DNA of 64,000 nt from Alteromonas sp. KUL42 (lineage in GTDB: Bacteria > Pseudomonadota > Gammaproteobacteria > Enterobacterales > Alteromonadaceae). Of the stretch, positions 45,117-55,158 are shown piece by piece. Position numbers and translations under genes: made by a program. Positions within the stretch are counted from its first letter, which is position 1. Each line of letters begins with the position of its first letter. The notes beneath the pieces were generated by a model. It saw only the letters and a program-made list of their open reading frames with translations, was not told the DNA's origin and ran no database searches. The DNA is taken from positions 310,001-374,000 of the forward strand of contig NZ_BJKK01000001.1 in NCBI RefSeq assembly GCF_006538325.1. The letters run 5' to 3'.

Positions 45117-47246
45117 TTAAGCCGCTGCGTTGGTTTTTATAGCCGTGTTTATTTTTTCAAGCAGGGCGTTGATGCTAAAAGGTTTGTGTAAAATCATATT
45201 CTCAAGGCCCCGTGTATTCTTAGTTTTTGAGAAGCCAGTAACTAAAATAATCGGATAGCTGTGTTGGTATCGATGTATTAAATCGTGGCCCTGAATTTCG
45301 CCAGGCATGACTTCATCGGTGATAATGATATCTACAGGTTGTGCTGCATTATCTAAGTATTTTATCGCATCATGTGCTGAAGCGAAGTCTATGACACTGT
45401 GACCGTTATCTTCCAATAATTTTTTGTTTACACTTAAAACGTCGACCTCATCATCGACTAAAACAATGTTGAGTGATCTTGTATATTGGTTAAAGCCCAA
45501 ACTGCTTATGTTTGTAGATGTCGAGGCAGAATAAGACTGCTCGGAAATAGGGATCCAAATAGAGAAGCAGGTTCCTTCATTAACTTTAGAACTAAGAGAC
45601 AACCCATAGCCACAGCGATTCGCAAAGCCATAAACCATGGATAATCCTAGTCCCGACCCCGTTTTCGTGAATGTTTTGAAGGGAAGGAAAATATCTTCAA
45701 ATTTATCTCGCGGTATACCTATGCCATTGTCCTTAACTACAAACTTGATGTACTTACTGGCTTTGTGGGGCGTAACGGCAAAGTAATCTTCATGTTGGTT
45801 AACCGTGTTTTCAATCGTTGTTCTTAATGAAATAGTACCGTGATGCGTTATGGCATTTCGGGCATTTAGTACCAAATTTAGAATGGCATCTTCTAAATCG
45901 TACTTATTAATCTTCTCTTTTATGTCGTAGTTATTGTCCCACTCAAGCGTAATGTTATTTGTTATCGCCTCTTGAAGAAGAGGGTTGAGGTCGTCGTACA
46001 ATTCTTCAAGTGTGACCATCTCCATCTTTGATGGTGACTCTTTGCTAGTTTTAAGGAGTTTGGTGGTTAGATTTGATGCACGCGTTACCGCAGACTGTAT
46101 TTTTTCTATATAAGGAGACAGAGATTCATCTTTATTTTTTATTGATAATAACTGCTGATTACCCGATACAATCGCTAGTATATTATTAATGTCGTGTGCA
46201 ATACCCGATGACAATGAATTGGTGACTTCATTGCGTTGTATTTTTGCGAGTGTGTCAGCGTGCTCTTTTTTCTTTGATATATCACGGGTGACAGCGACCA
46301 TTTCTGTAATTTTACCTGACTCAGGATCGCGATAAGGTGTGGCCATTTGGTGCATCCAACGTCGTGTACCGTCAAGGGAGATTATTTCAAACTCTAAATC
46401 AACGGTTTCACCTTCGAATACACGGTTGACCGCATCCTTAAAATGCTCGTGATACTCAGGCGTAATCAAGTCGAGTACTGACATGCCTCGGATCTTACTT
46501 ATACAGTCGACACCGACCAAATCGAGGCCCGCTGAATTCATCGACTTTAATGTGAAATCTTTATCTACACTCTTAATGCATTCTGTTACCGAACCTACAA
46601 TAGCCAATAACCGGTTAGTATCGCGAGCATACTTAGAGAGTGCTCTATCCACGGGCATGAATATGCAAACCATAACCAGTAAGGTTAGAAGGAACGAGAG
46701 AAGTGTCAAGAACGTTATAATGTTTGATGTAGAAATGTTTCTGTCGATAATGAAGCTTTCAATCTGAGTAACCGCACTGTCAAGTTCGTTAAACAATGAC
46801 TCTAGCTCTACCTTTAATCGGCTGACTTCTGAAGATGGCGTATCTCTTTCCTTGAAGACGATTGCTTCAACTACGGCTGAATTCAACCTCTCATTAAGTG
46901 CAGAAGGAGATCTGACATAGAGGTCTTTAATTAATTGGCGGAACGCTTCACCTTGCGCTTGCTGTAAAGCAATTTGTATGCGCTTGATGTCAGATTGCAC
47001 TTTTCTGAGCTCTGGTGTCGTGTCGGAAGAAGAAGGGGGCAAATTCAGCAAGTTCATGACTCTTAAATCTAAAGAGCGTAACTTTCCTGCCTCATTTACA
47101 ATGTGCGCTTCATGTTTGTTTGTTTCTTCTATTTCATGAAGTATCCAAAGTGAAGTAATCGAACTTAAAAATAGTATACCGACTAGAAGCGTTAACCTAA
47201 GCCGCGTTTTCTTGGCCAGGCTAATTGAGTTTCCAACCATGTTCAT
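45117..47246 (-). CDS. Hybrid sensor histidine kinase with PAS and receiver
   Basis: 709 residues. Membrane helices near 18-36 and 175-197 flank a periplasmic helical domain of the type IV-pili/NarX-like sort (ETNKHEAHIVNEAGKLRSLDLR). A PAS domain follows (VTECIKSVDKDFTLKSMNSAG), then a kinase core with GIAHDINNILAIVSGN (His), NLVLNARNAI, DNGIGIPRDKF and GSGLGLSM. A C-terminal receiver (LVDDEVDVL, TDEVMPG) closes it. Its H-box closely resembles that of the soluble PAS kinase at 58.3 kb. It likely feeds the regulator at 43.6 kb. Confidence 0.88.
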   Translation of the reverse strand: MNMVGNSISLAKKTRLRLTLLVGILFLSSITSLWILHEIEETNKHEAHIVNEAGKLRSLDLRVMNLLNLPPSSSDTTPELRKVQSDIKRIQIALQQAQGEAFRQLIKDLYVRSPSALNERLNSAVVEAIVFKERDTPSSEVSRLKVELESLFNELDSAVTQIESFIIDRNISTSNIITFLTLLSFLLTLLVMVCIFMPVDRALSKYARDTNRLLAIVGSVTECIKSVDKDFTLKSMNSAGLDLVGVDCISKIRGMSVLDLITPEYHEHFKDAVNRVFEGETVDLEFEIISLDGTRRWMHQMATPYRDPESGKITEMVAVTRDISKKKEHADTLAKIQRNEVTNSLSSGIAHDINNILAIVSGNQQLLSIKNKDESLSPYIEKIQSAVTRASNLTTKLLKTSKESPSKMEMVTLEELYDDLNPLLQEAITNNITLEWDNNYDIKEKINKYDLEDAILNLVLNARNAITHHGTISLRTTIENTVNQHEDYFAVTPHKASKYIKFVVKDNGIGIPRDKFEDIFLPFKTFTKTGSGLGLSMVYGFANRCGYGLSLSSKVNEGTCFSIWIPISEQSYSASTSTNISSLGFNQYTRSLNIVLVDDEVDVLSVNKKLLEDNGHSVIDFASAHDAIKYLDNAAQPVDIIITDEVMPGEIQGHDLIHRYQHSYPIILVTGFSKTKNTRGLENMILHKPFSINALLEKINTAIKTNAAA

Positions 47247-47369
47247 TCAATGCTCAACATTTTCAAACTTTCGCACTAAGATTAGCTTTTATTCAAAACT
47301 TAGAAAGTATACTTTTGTCTATAAAATAAACAGGCTGTAGGGCGTCCTTATTAAAATGGTAGGTAATTA

Positions 47370-48047
47370 TTAAGCCGCATTACACGATTTGTTAGTATTA
47401 ACGCACAGTGATATGTGACGATTATTCACTTCAATAACACCTTTTTGCGATAGGTTTTTAATCAATCTGCTGAGTGTTTCTACGGCGACACCTAAATAGT
47501 TAGCTAGATCTGTTCGAGACATACTGAGCTCAATACCATTTGAATCTTTGGGAACTCCACTTTGTTCGGCTTTCAAAAAATTGAGAAAGCGCTCTTCGGC
47601 TTCGAGTTTTGACATTTCTGACAAAGCACGTTGTCGTCTTACCATACTTGTGCCGAGTAATTCGAACATTAGAGGTGCCAGAGCGGGCGAGTGAGCAAGT
47701 GCGGTGTCAAAGTCTTTTTTCGATACTTTATATATGCGACTGTATGTCATAATTTGAGCCGTTTCTTGGTAACTGCCGTTACCGAAACCACAAAGACCTA
47801 TTACATCGCAAGGGTGATAGAACTCAAGCACTTGGGGCGAGTTACCAGTAGTTTTACACTCGGCTTTTGCTGAGCCTTGGCACATAATGTAAAAACTGTC
47901 AAAAGTCTCCCCTTGTTTAAACAAAAAGTTACCTTTTTCTGGTGTTATCATCGTTTTCTCTAGTTTCTTAAATACATCATTATTGGCTTTACAGCTTTGT
48001 GAATGTGGGCACAGCTTACAGATATCTATTTTTTCGGGTGATCCCAT
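47370..48047 (-). CDS. FNR-type Crp/Fnr regulator
   Basis: 225 residues from ATG with AAAGGA 8 bases upstream; a longer frame lacks family support. The N-terminal cysteine pattern CKLCPHSQSC (Cx2Cx5C) matches FNR's iron-sulfur ligands, and the recognition helix VETLSRLIKNL keeps E, S and R, so TTGAT-type sites are expected. But the fourth FNR ligand (Cys122, ETSMVC) aligns with tyrosine (TYSRIYKV); two other cysteines lie 17-22 residues earlier (CDVIGLCG) and might replace it. Oxygen-responsive regulation is possible but cluster type is uncertain. Confidence 0.82.
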   Translation of the reverse strand: MGSPEKIDICKLCPHSQSCKANNDVFKKLEKTMITPEKGNFLFKQGETFDSFYIMCQGSAKAECKTTGNSPQVLEFYHPCDVIGLCGFGNGSYQETAQIMTYSRIYKVSKKDFDTALAHSPALAPLMFELLGTSMVRRQRALSEMSKLEAEERFLNFLKAEQSGVPKDSNGIELSMSRTDLANYLGVAVETLSRLIKNLSQKGVIEVNNRHISLCVNTNKSCNAA

Positions 48048-48379
48048 TTTACGGTTCCTTTGCATAAAAATTGATAACGACTGTTTGAAACGTCTAACAC
48101 AAAGATAGACCATAATTTTGTATATCGTTATTGTGAGCACACGGGCTCTAGTTCTAAGTAAAAACCACAAGTGGCTAGAAGGAATGTCTCAAGTCTCAAA
48201 AGGTACCGCTACAGTGTCCGATGTAACGGTATTTCTGATTTATAACGACGAGTTGTTGTGCGAAACTGGGGGGCTAAAGTTGGGAAGTGTAGGTCTTCGC
48301 TGTTAGGTATTCTCAATAGCCATCACTTTATATTGCCAATAAATTTATGACTGGTTACTGGTTGTGCCTATGTCCTAAT
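48048..48379. other. Gap upstream of the FNR-type gene
   Basis: About 330 bases, promoter space for the regulator. No clear FNR box (TTGAT...ATCAA) or other element was seen. Confidence 0.4.
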
Positions 48380-49423
48380 TTATAATCTCGAACCACTACC
48401 GGTCACGTTTAGGTAATCAAAAACCGTTTTAGCAATGTTGTCTAGATGGCAAACCGTCATGGCTGCCCCAAGTTTTATTGCTTCACCCGGCATACCAAAT
48501 ACCACGCATGAACTTTCATCTTGCGCTATGGTGTAAGCTCCACTTTGTCGCATATCATAAAGGCCTGCTGCGCCGTCTTTCCCCATACCTGTCATGATAA
48601 TACCAATGGCATTTTTACCCGCTGTTTTACTTACTGTTTGAAATAAAACGTCCACAGAAGGCTTATGGCCGCTTACGCGATCGCCATCAATAAGCACTGT
48701 TCGGTAGTCTGCACCACTTTTCTCGATCCCAAGGTGAATATCTCCTGGAGCAATATAAACATACCCAGGCAATAATCGTTCACCACCTTTAGCTTCAGAC
48801 ACGTTAACTTTGCACAGGTTATTTAACCGTTCTGCAAAACTTCTAGTAAAACCTGGTGGCATGTGCTGAGTAATGACCACAGCAGGCGCGTTAGCCGGCA
48901 AGGCAAGTAAGAAAGCTTTTATTGCTTCAGTACCGCCGGTTGACGCCCCAACCGCAATAATTTTCTCAGTACCGCTAATAATACTTTGTTGCTTAACTGT
49001 CGCTGGTGTTGATGTTCTTCGTGCAACTTTTGAAACGGCCGCAGTGCGTACTTTTTCTAAAATAATTTGACGGTACGCTTCAATACCTTCAGTAACCCCT
49101 ATTTTGGGTTTTTCGATATAATCAATTGCGCCAAGCTCTAAACACTTAAGTGTTGCGTCGGCGCCTTTCGCTGTTAATGTCGAAATCATTAGAACAGGAG
49201 TAGGTCGCGCCTTCATAAGTTTATCTAAAAAAGTAATACCATCCACTTTGGGCATTTCTATGTCTAAGGTAATTACATCAGGGGTAAATCGATTCACCAT
49301 GTCTCGTGCGGCATAGGCATCAGGCGCCGTACCCACCACCATCATGTCAGGCTCTTTTGAAATAATTTCCTTTAGTAGGCTTCGTATCAACGCTGAATCG
49401 TCGACGATGAGAACTTTTATCAC
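48380..49423 (-). CDS. cheB: Chemotaxis methylesterase CheB
   Basis: 347 residues. Receiver (VDDSALIRS, DIEMPKVDG) then methylesterase/deamidase with GASTGGTEAI (Ser), VITQHMPPGF (His) and IIMTGMGKDG (Asp). It removes methyl groups from MCP glutamates. GTG start behind AGGAGT, 8 bases after cheD. Last gene of the seven-gene cluster. Confidence 0.96.
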   Translation of the reverse strand: MIKVLIVDDSALIRSLLKEIISKEPDMMVVGTAPDAYAARDMVNRFTPDVITLDIEMPKVDGITFLDKLMKARPTPVLMISTLTAKGADATLKCLELGAIDYIEKPKIGVTEGIEAYRQIILEKVRTAAVSKVARRTSTPATVKQQSIISGTEKIIAVGASTGGTEAIKAFLLALPANAPAVVITQHMPPGFTRSFAERLNNLCKVNVSEAKGGERLLPGYVYIAPGDIHLGIEKSGADYRTVLIDGDRVSGHKPSVDVLFQTVSKTAGKNAIGIIMTGMGKDGAAGLYDMRQSGAYTIAQDESSCVVFGMPGEAIKLGAAMTVCHLDNIAKTVFDYLNVTGSGSRL

Positions 49424-49431
49424 TAGTACTC

Positions 49432-50043
49432 CTAAAACAAATCTATACTAGGTGTGGTTTGAGAGGATTGCTTCATACGTAAACGGTACTCGCTTTCTCT
49501 GTCTAGAATAGTTGTGTTATGTAATGATTTGAGTTTTTTTATGTTTACTGTTCCGTTATAAGGCATGAAGTAAACTTTTCTAGGGTATGTTTGCAGTACA
49601 TCACTTGCGAGAACAGGGATTTGCTCTCGTTGAAGATAGTCGAAAGTGAAGTCTACGTTTCGTTCTCCAACATTGTTGAGCATAAAACCCTTCATAACAT
49701 TCCCGCCACCGAACACTTTAGCGACCAAGTTGTTACGCTTTGCCCCTAGTTTAAGCATCTGGTTGATGAGAACTTCCATTGCATAACCGCCATACCTAGC
49801 AGATTCTGAAATCAGTGAATCTCGCTGGCTTTGATCATTGGGTAAAAGAAAGTGATTCATACCCCGTATATTATTCTGAGGGTCAGATAAACAAACTGAT
49901 ACACAAGAACCTAACACCGTCACTATCATGGTGTCGTCGCTAGTGGCATAAAACTCTCCAGGCAGAATTTTAACGGCCTCCAATTTAAAATGGTTGTCGA
50001 AATAGCGGTTGGCATAGAGTTTTAATTCTGGTCCATCATTCAT
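49432..50043 (-). CDS. cheD: Chemoreceptor glutamine deamidase CheD
   Basis: 203 residues. Catalytic Cys and His are in TVLGSCVSVCL and RGMNHFLLP. CheD turns receptor glutamines into glutamates and in some bacteria acts as a phosphatase partner. The C-terminal tail is longer than usual and ends PSIDLF, similar to the ELF tails of the two response regulators. It lies 2 bases downstream of cheR. Confidence 0.94.
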   Translation of the reverse strand: MNDGPELKLYANRYFDNHFKLEAVKILPGEFYATSDDTMIVTVLGSCVSVCLSDPQNNIRGMNHFLLPNDQSQRDSLISESARYGGYAMEVLINQMLKLGAKRNNLVAKVFGGGNVMKGFMLNNVGERNVDFTFDYLQREQIPVLASDVLQTYPRKVYFMPYNGTVNIKKLKSLHNTTILDRESEYRLRMKQSSQTTPSIDLF

Positions 50044-50045
50044 TG

Positions 50046-50867
50046 TTATGCTTCGACCTTCCGGTAAACCGTTTTTCCAATCGGTTTTACCAATGTGGAC
50101 GCATTGAGGAAGCTTTCTGAGTGTCCTGCAAAATAAAGTCCGTTGTTGGATAAATGAGATACTAGCTTTCCAAGTACTGCCATCTGTGTGGGTCTATCAA
50201 AATAGATCATTACATTTCGACAGAAAATAATATCGAAATCGTTGGGCAAATTTGGCCAAGCGGCATCGGTTAAATTAAGTTTGTCGAAAGTAATCAACTG
50301 ACGTAGTTCAGGTACTACTCTTGCTTTGCCGGCGTTGCTCCCAACACCGCGGTGAAAGAACTGTTTTAGCCTGGTCGCGCCTATTCCTTGAACGCGTGGC
50401 ATTGGGTATACGCCAGCGCTAGCGGTAGCAAGTACATTACTGTCGATATCAGTTGCAATTATCTCCACTGGCGGGTTCATGGTGCCATAAGCTTCTGCCG
50501 CACAAATCGCAATAGAGTAGGGTTCTTCACCTGTACTACTAGCTGCACACCAAATTCGCTGTTTTCCCTTCGTTTGCACAAAGTGGTTATGTAAGATATC
50601 GAAATGATGATTCTCTCTAAAAAAAGAGGTGAGGTTTGTAGTTAGGCCATTTATAAAATGCTCTATCTCTTCTTCATTACTCGACAAGAAACGCAAATAG
50701 TCTGAAAAGCGATTCATTTTCAAGGCACGCAGCCGTCTTGCTAGACGGCTGTACACCATAGAGTCTTTACTATCAGCTAATTTTATTCCAGCTACTTTAT
50801 AAAGTACGTTACGTACTTGATTAAAGTCGTCCTGGCTAAAATGAAACTCCCGAACATCATTGCCCAT
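50046..50867 (-). CDS. cheR: Chemotaxis methyltransferase CheR
   Basis: 273 residues. The alpha-helical N-domain (KVAGIKLADSKDSMVYSRLARRLR) precedes the SAM-binding domain with WCAASSTGEEPYSIA, ATDIDSNVL and FCRNVMIYF. It methylates MCP glutamates using SAM. The MCP in this cluster ends EWESF, a pentapeptide of the NWETF type that tethers CheR. Confidence 0.96.
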   Translation of the reverse strand: MGNDVREFHFSQDDFNQVRNVLYKVAGIKLADSKDSMVYSRLARRLRALKMNRFSDYLRFLSSNEEEIEHFINGLTTNLTSFFRENHHFDILHNHFVQTKGKQRIWCAASSTGEEPYSIAICAAEAYGTMNPPVEIIATDIDSNVLATASAGVYPMPRVQGIGATRLKQFFHRGVGSNAGKARVVPELRQLITFDKLNLTDAAWPNLPNDFDIIFCRNVMIYFDRPTQMAVLGKLVSHLSNNGLYFAGHSESFLNASTLVKPIGKTVYRKVEA

Positions 50868-50882
50868 TAGCCAATTCCCCTA

Positions 50883-52682
50883 TCAGAAAGACTCCCATTC
50901 ATCTTCTTCCGGTGTCGAAGGTCTAATTTGCTTGCTCTTTTGAGGGGCCGATTTTTTGGCCGTTGTAAGAGGTTTTACATTGCTAGGAATTGAAGCTCGG
51001 ATATTTTGATGACTTGGCGCATTGTCATCTAACTTAAACGCTGCAATTTGACTTGCCATATTCTCAGATTGCGCTTGCAAGCTTTCCGCAGCCGCCGCAG
51101 CCTCTTCTACCAATGCCGCATTTTGCTGCGTAACCTCATCCATTTGAGAAACGGCTTTACTCACCTCATCAATGCCTGAGGCTTGCTCAGATGAGGCAGC
51201 TGCAATTTCCGCCATGATGTCGTTTACGCGTTTAATAGCGGTAACAATTTCATCCATGGTTTTACCTGACTGTGTAACCAGCTCGTTACCATTTTCGATT
51301 TTATTCACCGAGTCAGAGATTAGCGATTTAATGTCTTTTGCTGCGTCAGCAGAGCGTTGTGCTAGCGATCGCACTTCTGATGCAACAACAGCAAACCCTC
51401 TTCCTTGCTCACCAGCGCGAGCAGCTTCTACCGCAGCATTTAGAGCCAAAATATTAGTTTGGAAAGCAATGCCATCGATAACACCAATAATGTCTGAAAT
51501 TTTCTGTGCCGATTCGTTGATTGACCCCATGGTTTCAACCACTTTACTGATGAGGCCGCCGCCATCAACAGCTATGGTTGAAGCTTGCGATGCTAAGTTG
51601 TTAGCCTGATTTGCATTTTCAGAGTTCAGTTTCACCGTGCCCGTCAACTCCTCCATACTGGAAGCAGTCTCTTCAAGGCTAGACGCTTGTTCTTCAGTTC
51701 GGCTAGATAGGTCTGCGTTACCTTGTGCAATTTCCGTCGCTGCAGTGCTAATTAAGTCAGCTGCACTGCGTATTTCTGAAATCATTTCGCATAAATTGCT
51801 GATGAACATAGACAGCGCGTCACCAATTTCTTGAAATTCGCCTTCAAATTCAACTTCTACCTTGGTGGTTAAATCGCCTTCGGCAAGCTGTAATAATATG
51901 CGTTTTATTTCGTTTACTGCGACTACTCGTGGTGTCACATTGGTGGCATATTTAACCACGCCAGTAACCTGGCCAGTTGGACTCATGATAGGGTTGTAAG
52001 ACCCTTGGATCCAAATCACGTCACCACTTCTACCAATGCGCTTGAATTCTCCTGATTGAAACTTTCCGTTCTGCAATTCGCGCCATAGCTGACTGTATTC
52101 AGCACTTTGATGATCTTTAGGGTCGACGAAGATTCGGTGGTGCTTACCTTTTATCTCGTCTAACGAATAACCCATGGTGTCTAGGAAGTTTTTATTGGCA
52201 CTTAATATTTCGCCAGTAGGAGTGAATTCAATAACGGCTTGTGAGCGGTCAAGTGCATCAAGCATGCCGCTTTTGAGAATTAGCTCACTTTGATCGAGCC
52301 ATTCAACACAAGTACCAATATTTTGACCATTATTGTCAAAAAGTGGCATTAGTGTAAGCCTGAAATTCAATGAGCCAACGGCGATGGATGACACCATAAC
52401 CTCTTTTAAATTAGCCAAGATGTTTCGTTGATGAGAGGGGTTCTTGTGGAAAATATCAATATTCTTGCCAATAAGATTGTCGGCAGAAAATTGGGGCAGG
52501 GCTTTTCTAAGTTCGTCCTCAGACTCTTTCAATAGCTTTAATACCGCTCTATTGGCGTAGACGATATTTCTGTCAACATCGGCAATCATGAAACTAGTAG
52601 AGCTCATTTCCAATGCTTGAATCTGTCTATCGGTATTGATAGACGATTGATTAGATGATTTGAATAGATTTAATACACTCAT
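50883..52682 (-). CDS. Cytoplasmic methyl-accepting chemotaxis protein, two PAS domains
   Basis: 599 residues from the ATG with AGGA 8 bases upstream; a longer frame is unlikely. No membrane helix, so it is a soluble receptor. PAS 1 is about residues 20-135 (FMIADVDRNIVYANRAVL), PAS 2 about 145-260 (ILSANKNFLDTMGYS, IWIQGSYNPI), a HAMP-like linker follows, and the signalling tip reads IDGIAFQTNILALNAAVEAA. Ends EWESF, the CheR/CheB tether. PAS ligands (haem, flavin or others) cannot be read from sequence; oxygen or redox sensing is typical for this layout. Confidence 0.93.
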   Translation of the reverse strand: MSVLNLFKSSNQSSINTDRQIQALEMSSTSFMIADVDRNIVYANRAVLKLLKESEDELRKALPQFSADNLIGKNIDIFHKNPSHQRNILANLKEVMVSSIAVGSLNFRLTLMPLFDNNGQNIGTCVEWLDQSELILKSGMLDALDRSQAVIEFTPTGEILSANKNFLDTMGYSLDEIKGKHHRIFVDPKDHQSAEYSQLWRELQNGKFQSGEFKRIGRSGDVIWIQGSYNPIMSPTGQVTGVVKYATNVTPRVVAVNEIKRILLQLAEGDLTTKVEVEFEGEFQEIGDALSMFISNLCEMISEIRSAADLISTAATEIAQGNADLSSRTEEQASSLEETASSMEELTGTVKLNSENANQANNLASQASTIAVDGGGLISKVVETMGSINESAQKISDIIGVIDGIAFQTNILALNAAVEAARAGEQGRGFAVVASEVRSLAQRSADAAKDIKSLISDSVNKIENGNELVTQSGKTMDEIVTAIKRVNDIMAEIAAASSEQASGIDEVSKAVSQMDEVTQQNAALVEEAAAAAESLQAQSENMASQIAAFKLDDNAPSHQNIRASIPSNVKPLTTAKKSAPQKSKQIRPSTPEEDEWESF

Positions 52683-52692
52683 GGGGTTACTC

Positions 52693-53199
52693 CTAGCCTT
52701 CCTGATTGCTTGAGTCGAACAGAGCCAGTGAATCACTGGAAATGAGACTCTCAATATTTACAATAATGACCATTGAATCTTGTACTTCAGCTAGGCCATG
52801 TAAGAATTTTGTATCAAATGCCACGCCAAATTCTGGGGGAGGTTTGATGTCGTCAGACGATAGCTTTATAACATCAGACACTGCATCGACTACAATGCCC
52901 ACAATACGGTTACAAACGTTAAGCATGATTACAATCGTAAATTCATCATAGGAGGCTTCACCCACGTTAAATTTAATACGCAAATCCACAATAGGGACAA
53001 TGTCTCCTCGCAGGTTCAAAACGCCCTTTATGAAAGGTGGTGCATTAGCAATTTTGGTTACTGGCTCGTAACCGCGAATTTCCTTTACCGCCATAATATC
53101 AAGAGCATACTGTTCTTCTCCTAAGACAAAGCTAAGAAATTCTTGCTCTGTTTGTGAAGAAGAGTCAGTTTGCATGTTTTTATCTAGCGTATTATTCAT
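52693..53199 (-). CDS. cheW: Chemotaxis adaptor CheW
   Basis: 168 residues. SH3-like fold with LSFVLGEEQYALDI, PPFIKGVLNLRGDIVPIVDLR and VDAVSDV marks. It bridges the MCP and CheA. Its start overlaps the end of cheA by 8 bases. Confidence 0.95.
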   Translation of the reverse strand: MNNTLDKNMQTDSSSQTEQEFLSFVLGEEQYALDIMAVKEIRGYEPVTKIANAPPFIKGVLNLRGDIVPIVDLRIKFNVGEASYDEFTIVIMLNVCNRIVGIVVDAVSDVIKLSSDDIKPPPEFGVAFDTKFLHGLAEVQDSMVIIVNIESLISSDSLALFDSSNQEG

Positions 53200-55150
53200 G
53201 CTTTTTCTCCGTCGCCTCTGTACTTACGTCATCGGCAAGTGATTCCACATCGAGAATAATGGCGACGTGTCCATCTCCCATAATTGTGGCTCCTGCTGCT
53301 CCGGGGACGCGTTTATAGTGTTGTTCCAAGCTCTTTATTACCACTTGCTGCTGTCCTAACAATCTGTCGACCATCAACCCAAAGCGTTTCTTACTGCTTT
53401 CTATCAAAATAATGATGGCTTCTGTGGGTGACTGAATGGCACCATCTATATCCATTCGTTTTGATAAGTTTAATATTGGCCAATATTTATCGCGTACCCA
53501 CAAAAGGGGTTCGTTAGAGATAATGCGAAGCTGTTCCTGTGAAGGCTGAATTGATTCAATGATGGCAACAAGTGGGACGACGAACACTTGATCGCCTGAT
53601 GCGACACACATACCATCCACAATCGCCAAGGTGAGTGGAACCGAGATGTTGAAATTCGTACCAAGCCCTGGGGTTGATTCAATACTAATACGGCCGCCAA
53701 TACTTTCGATATTTCGGCGAACCACATCCATACCTACACCTCGTCCTGAGATATCCGTGACTTCTTCGGCAGTTGAAAAGCCTGGCGCGAATATCAATTG
53801 CCATACTTCTTCATCGCTAATATTGTCTGAGACGGGAATGTTATTTTGGCGTGCTTTATCGAGTATTTTGCTTTTGTTTAAACCTGCACCATCGTCAATA
53901 ATACTTATGACAATATTGCCGCCTCGCTGACTTGCAGCAAGAGTTATTACACCACTTTCACTTTTTTCGTTTGCCGTTCTTGTGTCGGGCATTTCTATGC
54001 CGTGATCAATACTATTGCGCACCAAGTGTGTTAGGGGGTCAACCAACTTTTCAATTAACCCTTTATCAATTTCGGTGTTGCCACCCTCTATTTTTAACTC
54101 TACTTTCTTACCGAGTTTGTCAGCCAAGTCTCTCACTAGGCGCGGGAATCGGTTGAATACAAAAGAGATGGGCAACATGCGCATCGACATGACGGCTTCT
54201 TGAAGTTCTCGAGTATTTCTTTCAAGCTCCAGTAAGCCTTGTTCTAACTTGTCCTTCGCCAATGGTGTTTCACTGTTGCCTAGTACATTTAACATAGACT
54301 GGGTTATAACAAGCTCACCAATTAAGTTTACCAATAAATCGACCTTAGCCGTGTCGACCCTAATTGATTTGTTTTCGACTGTAGTAGGCTTCTTAACTTG
54401 TGTTGCTGCAGGCGTTGAGGCGGAACGTGCCTGCTTATTATTTGTATCGACTTTCTGTTGAGGCGAAGGTTGTCGAGGTGTTTTAGCCGTATCGGTTGGC
54501 TCATCAAAGAACCCGAAACCAGCATCTTCAGATGGTGCTGGCTTTACTGTTTCGGTATCAAAAAAGCCAAAGCCATTGTCCTTTACTGGTTCAGCCTTTT
54601 CCTCTGCATCAAAGAAGCCAAAACCAGCACTGTCGTTCGTTTCTTTTGCGCTATCGGTTCCGTCAAAGAAGCCAAATGCTTCAGTGTGTTGGCCTGAAGT
54701 GGTTGGTGAGTCAAAAAAACCAAAGCCATCGTTGTTGACTTCCAGTTCCGATGAAGCGCTGTCAGCATCAATCGTTTCTTCCAGAAGGTTAATTGCTTGA
54801 TCTATTTCTTTTTGATTAATTGGCTGCCCTGAGCGGTAATCGTTGAGTATGTTTTTAAGTAGATCAGTAGTACTGAGTAGTTGATTAATGATTTCGGCAG
54901 TAAGAACCTGCTGCCCATTTCTGGCTTTGTCTAGAAGGTTTTCCATAACATGGGTTAACCCTCCCAAACCATCGAAACCAAAAATGCCACTTCCCCCTTT
55001 TATGGAGTGCGCAGCGCGAAATATACTATTGAGGGACTCGGTATCAGGGGATTCCAAGTCAATCTCCATCAACAATTGCTCCATGGTATCGAGGTGTTCT
55101 TCACTTTCATCAAAGAAGACCTGATGGAACTGCTCGATATCTATTGACAT
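53192..55150 (-). CDS. cheA: Chemotaxis histidine kinase CheA with GFGFFD repeats
   Basis: 652 residues. Hpt domain with FRAAHSIKGGSG (His48), then no P2 CheY/CheB-binding domain. Instead, about residues 142-216 contain five copies of the motif (A/G)FGFFD spaced 15-18 residues apart in an acidic, disordered stretch. P3 dimerisation, then kinase N box LVRNSIDHGIE, G1 DDGAGLNK, G2 GRGVGMDVV, then the CheW-like P5 domain. The repeated phenylalanine motif may replace P2 as multivalent docking sites for CheY, CheD or another partner. Central gene of the cluster. Confidence 0.93.
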   Translation of the reverse strand: MSIDIEQFHQVFFDESEEHLDTMEQLLMEIDLESPDTESLNSIFRAAHSIKGGSGIFGFDGLGGLTHVMENLLDKARNGQQVLTAEIINQLLSTTDLLKNILNDYRSGQPINQKEIDQAINLLEETIDADSASSELEVNNDGFGFFDSPTTSGQHTEAFGFFDGTDSAKETNDSAGFGFFDAEEKAEPVKDNGFGFFDTETVKPAPSEDAGFGFFDEPTDTAKTPRQPSPQQKVDTNNKQARSASTPAATQVKKPTTVENKSIRVDTAKVDLLVNLIGELVITQSMLNVLGNSETPLAKDKLEQGLLELERNTRELQEAVMSMRMLPISFVFNRFPRLVRDLADKLGKKVELKIEGGNTEIDKGLIEKLVDPLTHLVRNSIDHGIEMPDTRTANEKSESGVITLAASQRGGNIVISIIDDGAGLNKSKILDKARQNNIPVSDNISDEEVWQLIFAPGFSTAEEVTDISGRGVGMDVVRRNIESIGGRISIESTPGLGTNFNISVPLTLAIVDGMCVASGDQVFVVPLVAIIESIQPSQEQLRIISNEPLLWVRDKYWPILNLSKRMDIDGAIQSPTEAIIILIESSKKRFGLMVDRLLGQQQVVIKSLEQHYKRVPGAAGATIMGDGHVAIILDVESLADDVSTEATEKKHE

Positions 55151-55158
55151 AAAAATGC

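Noticed and set aside
54458..54800. Several 60-80-codon frames opposite the CheA repeat region
   Set aside because: They arise because the GFGFFD repeats leave the other strand free of stops; their KKPKP patterns only mirror the repeats.
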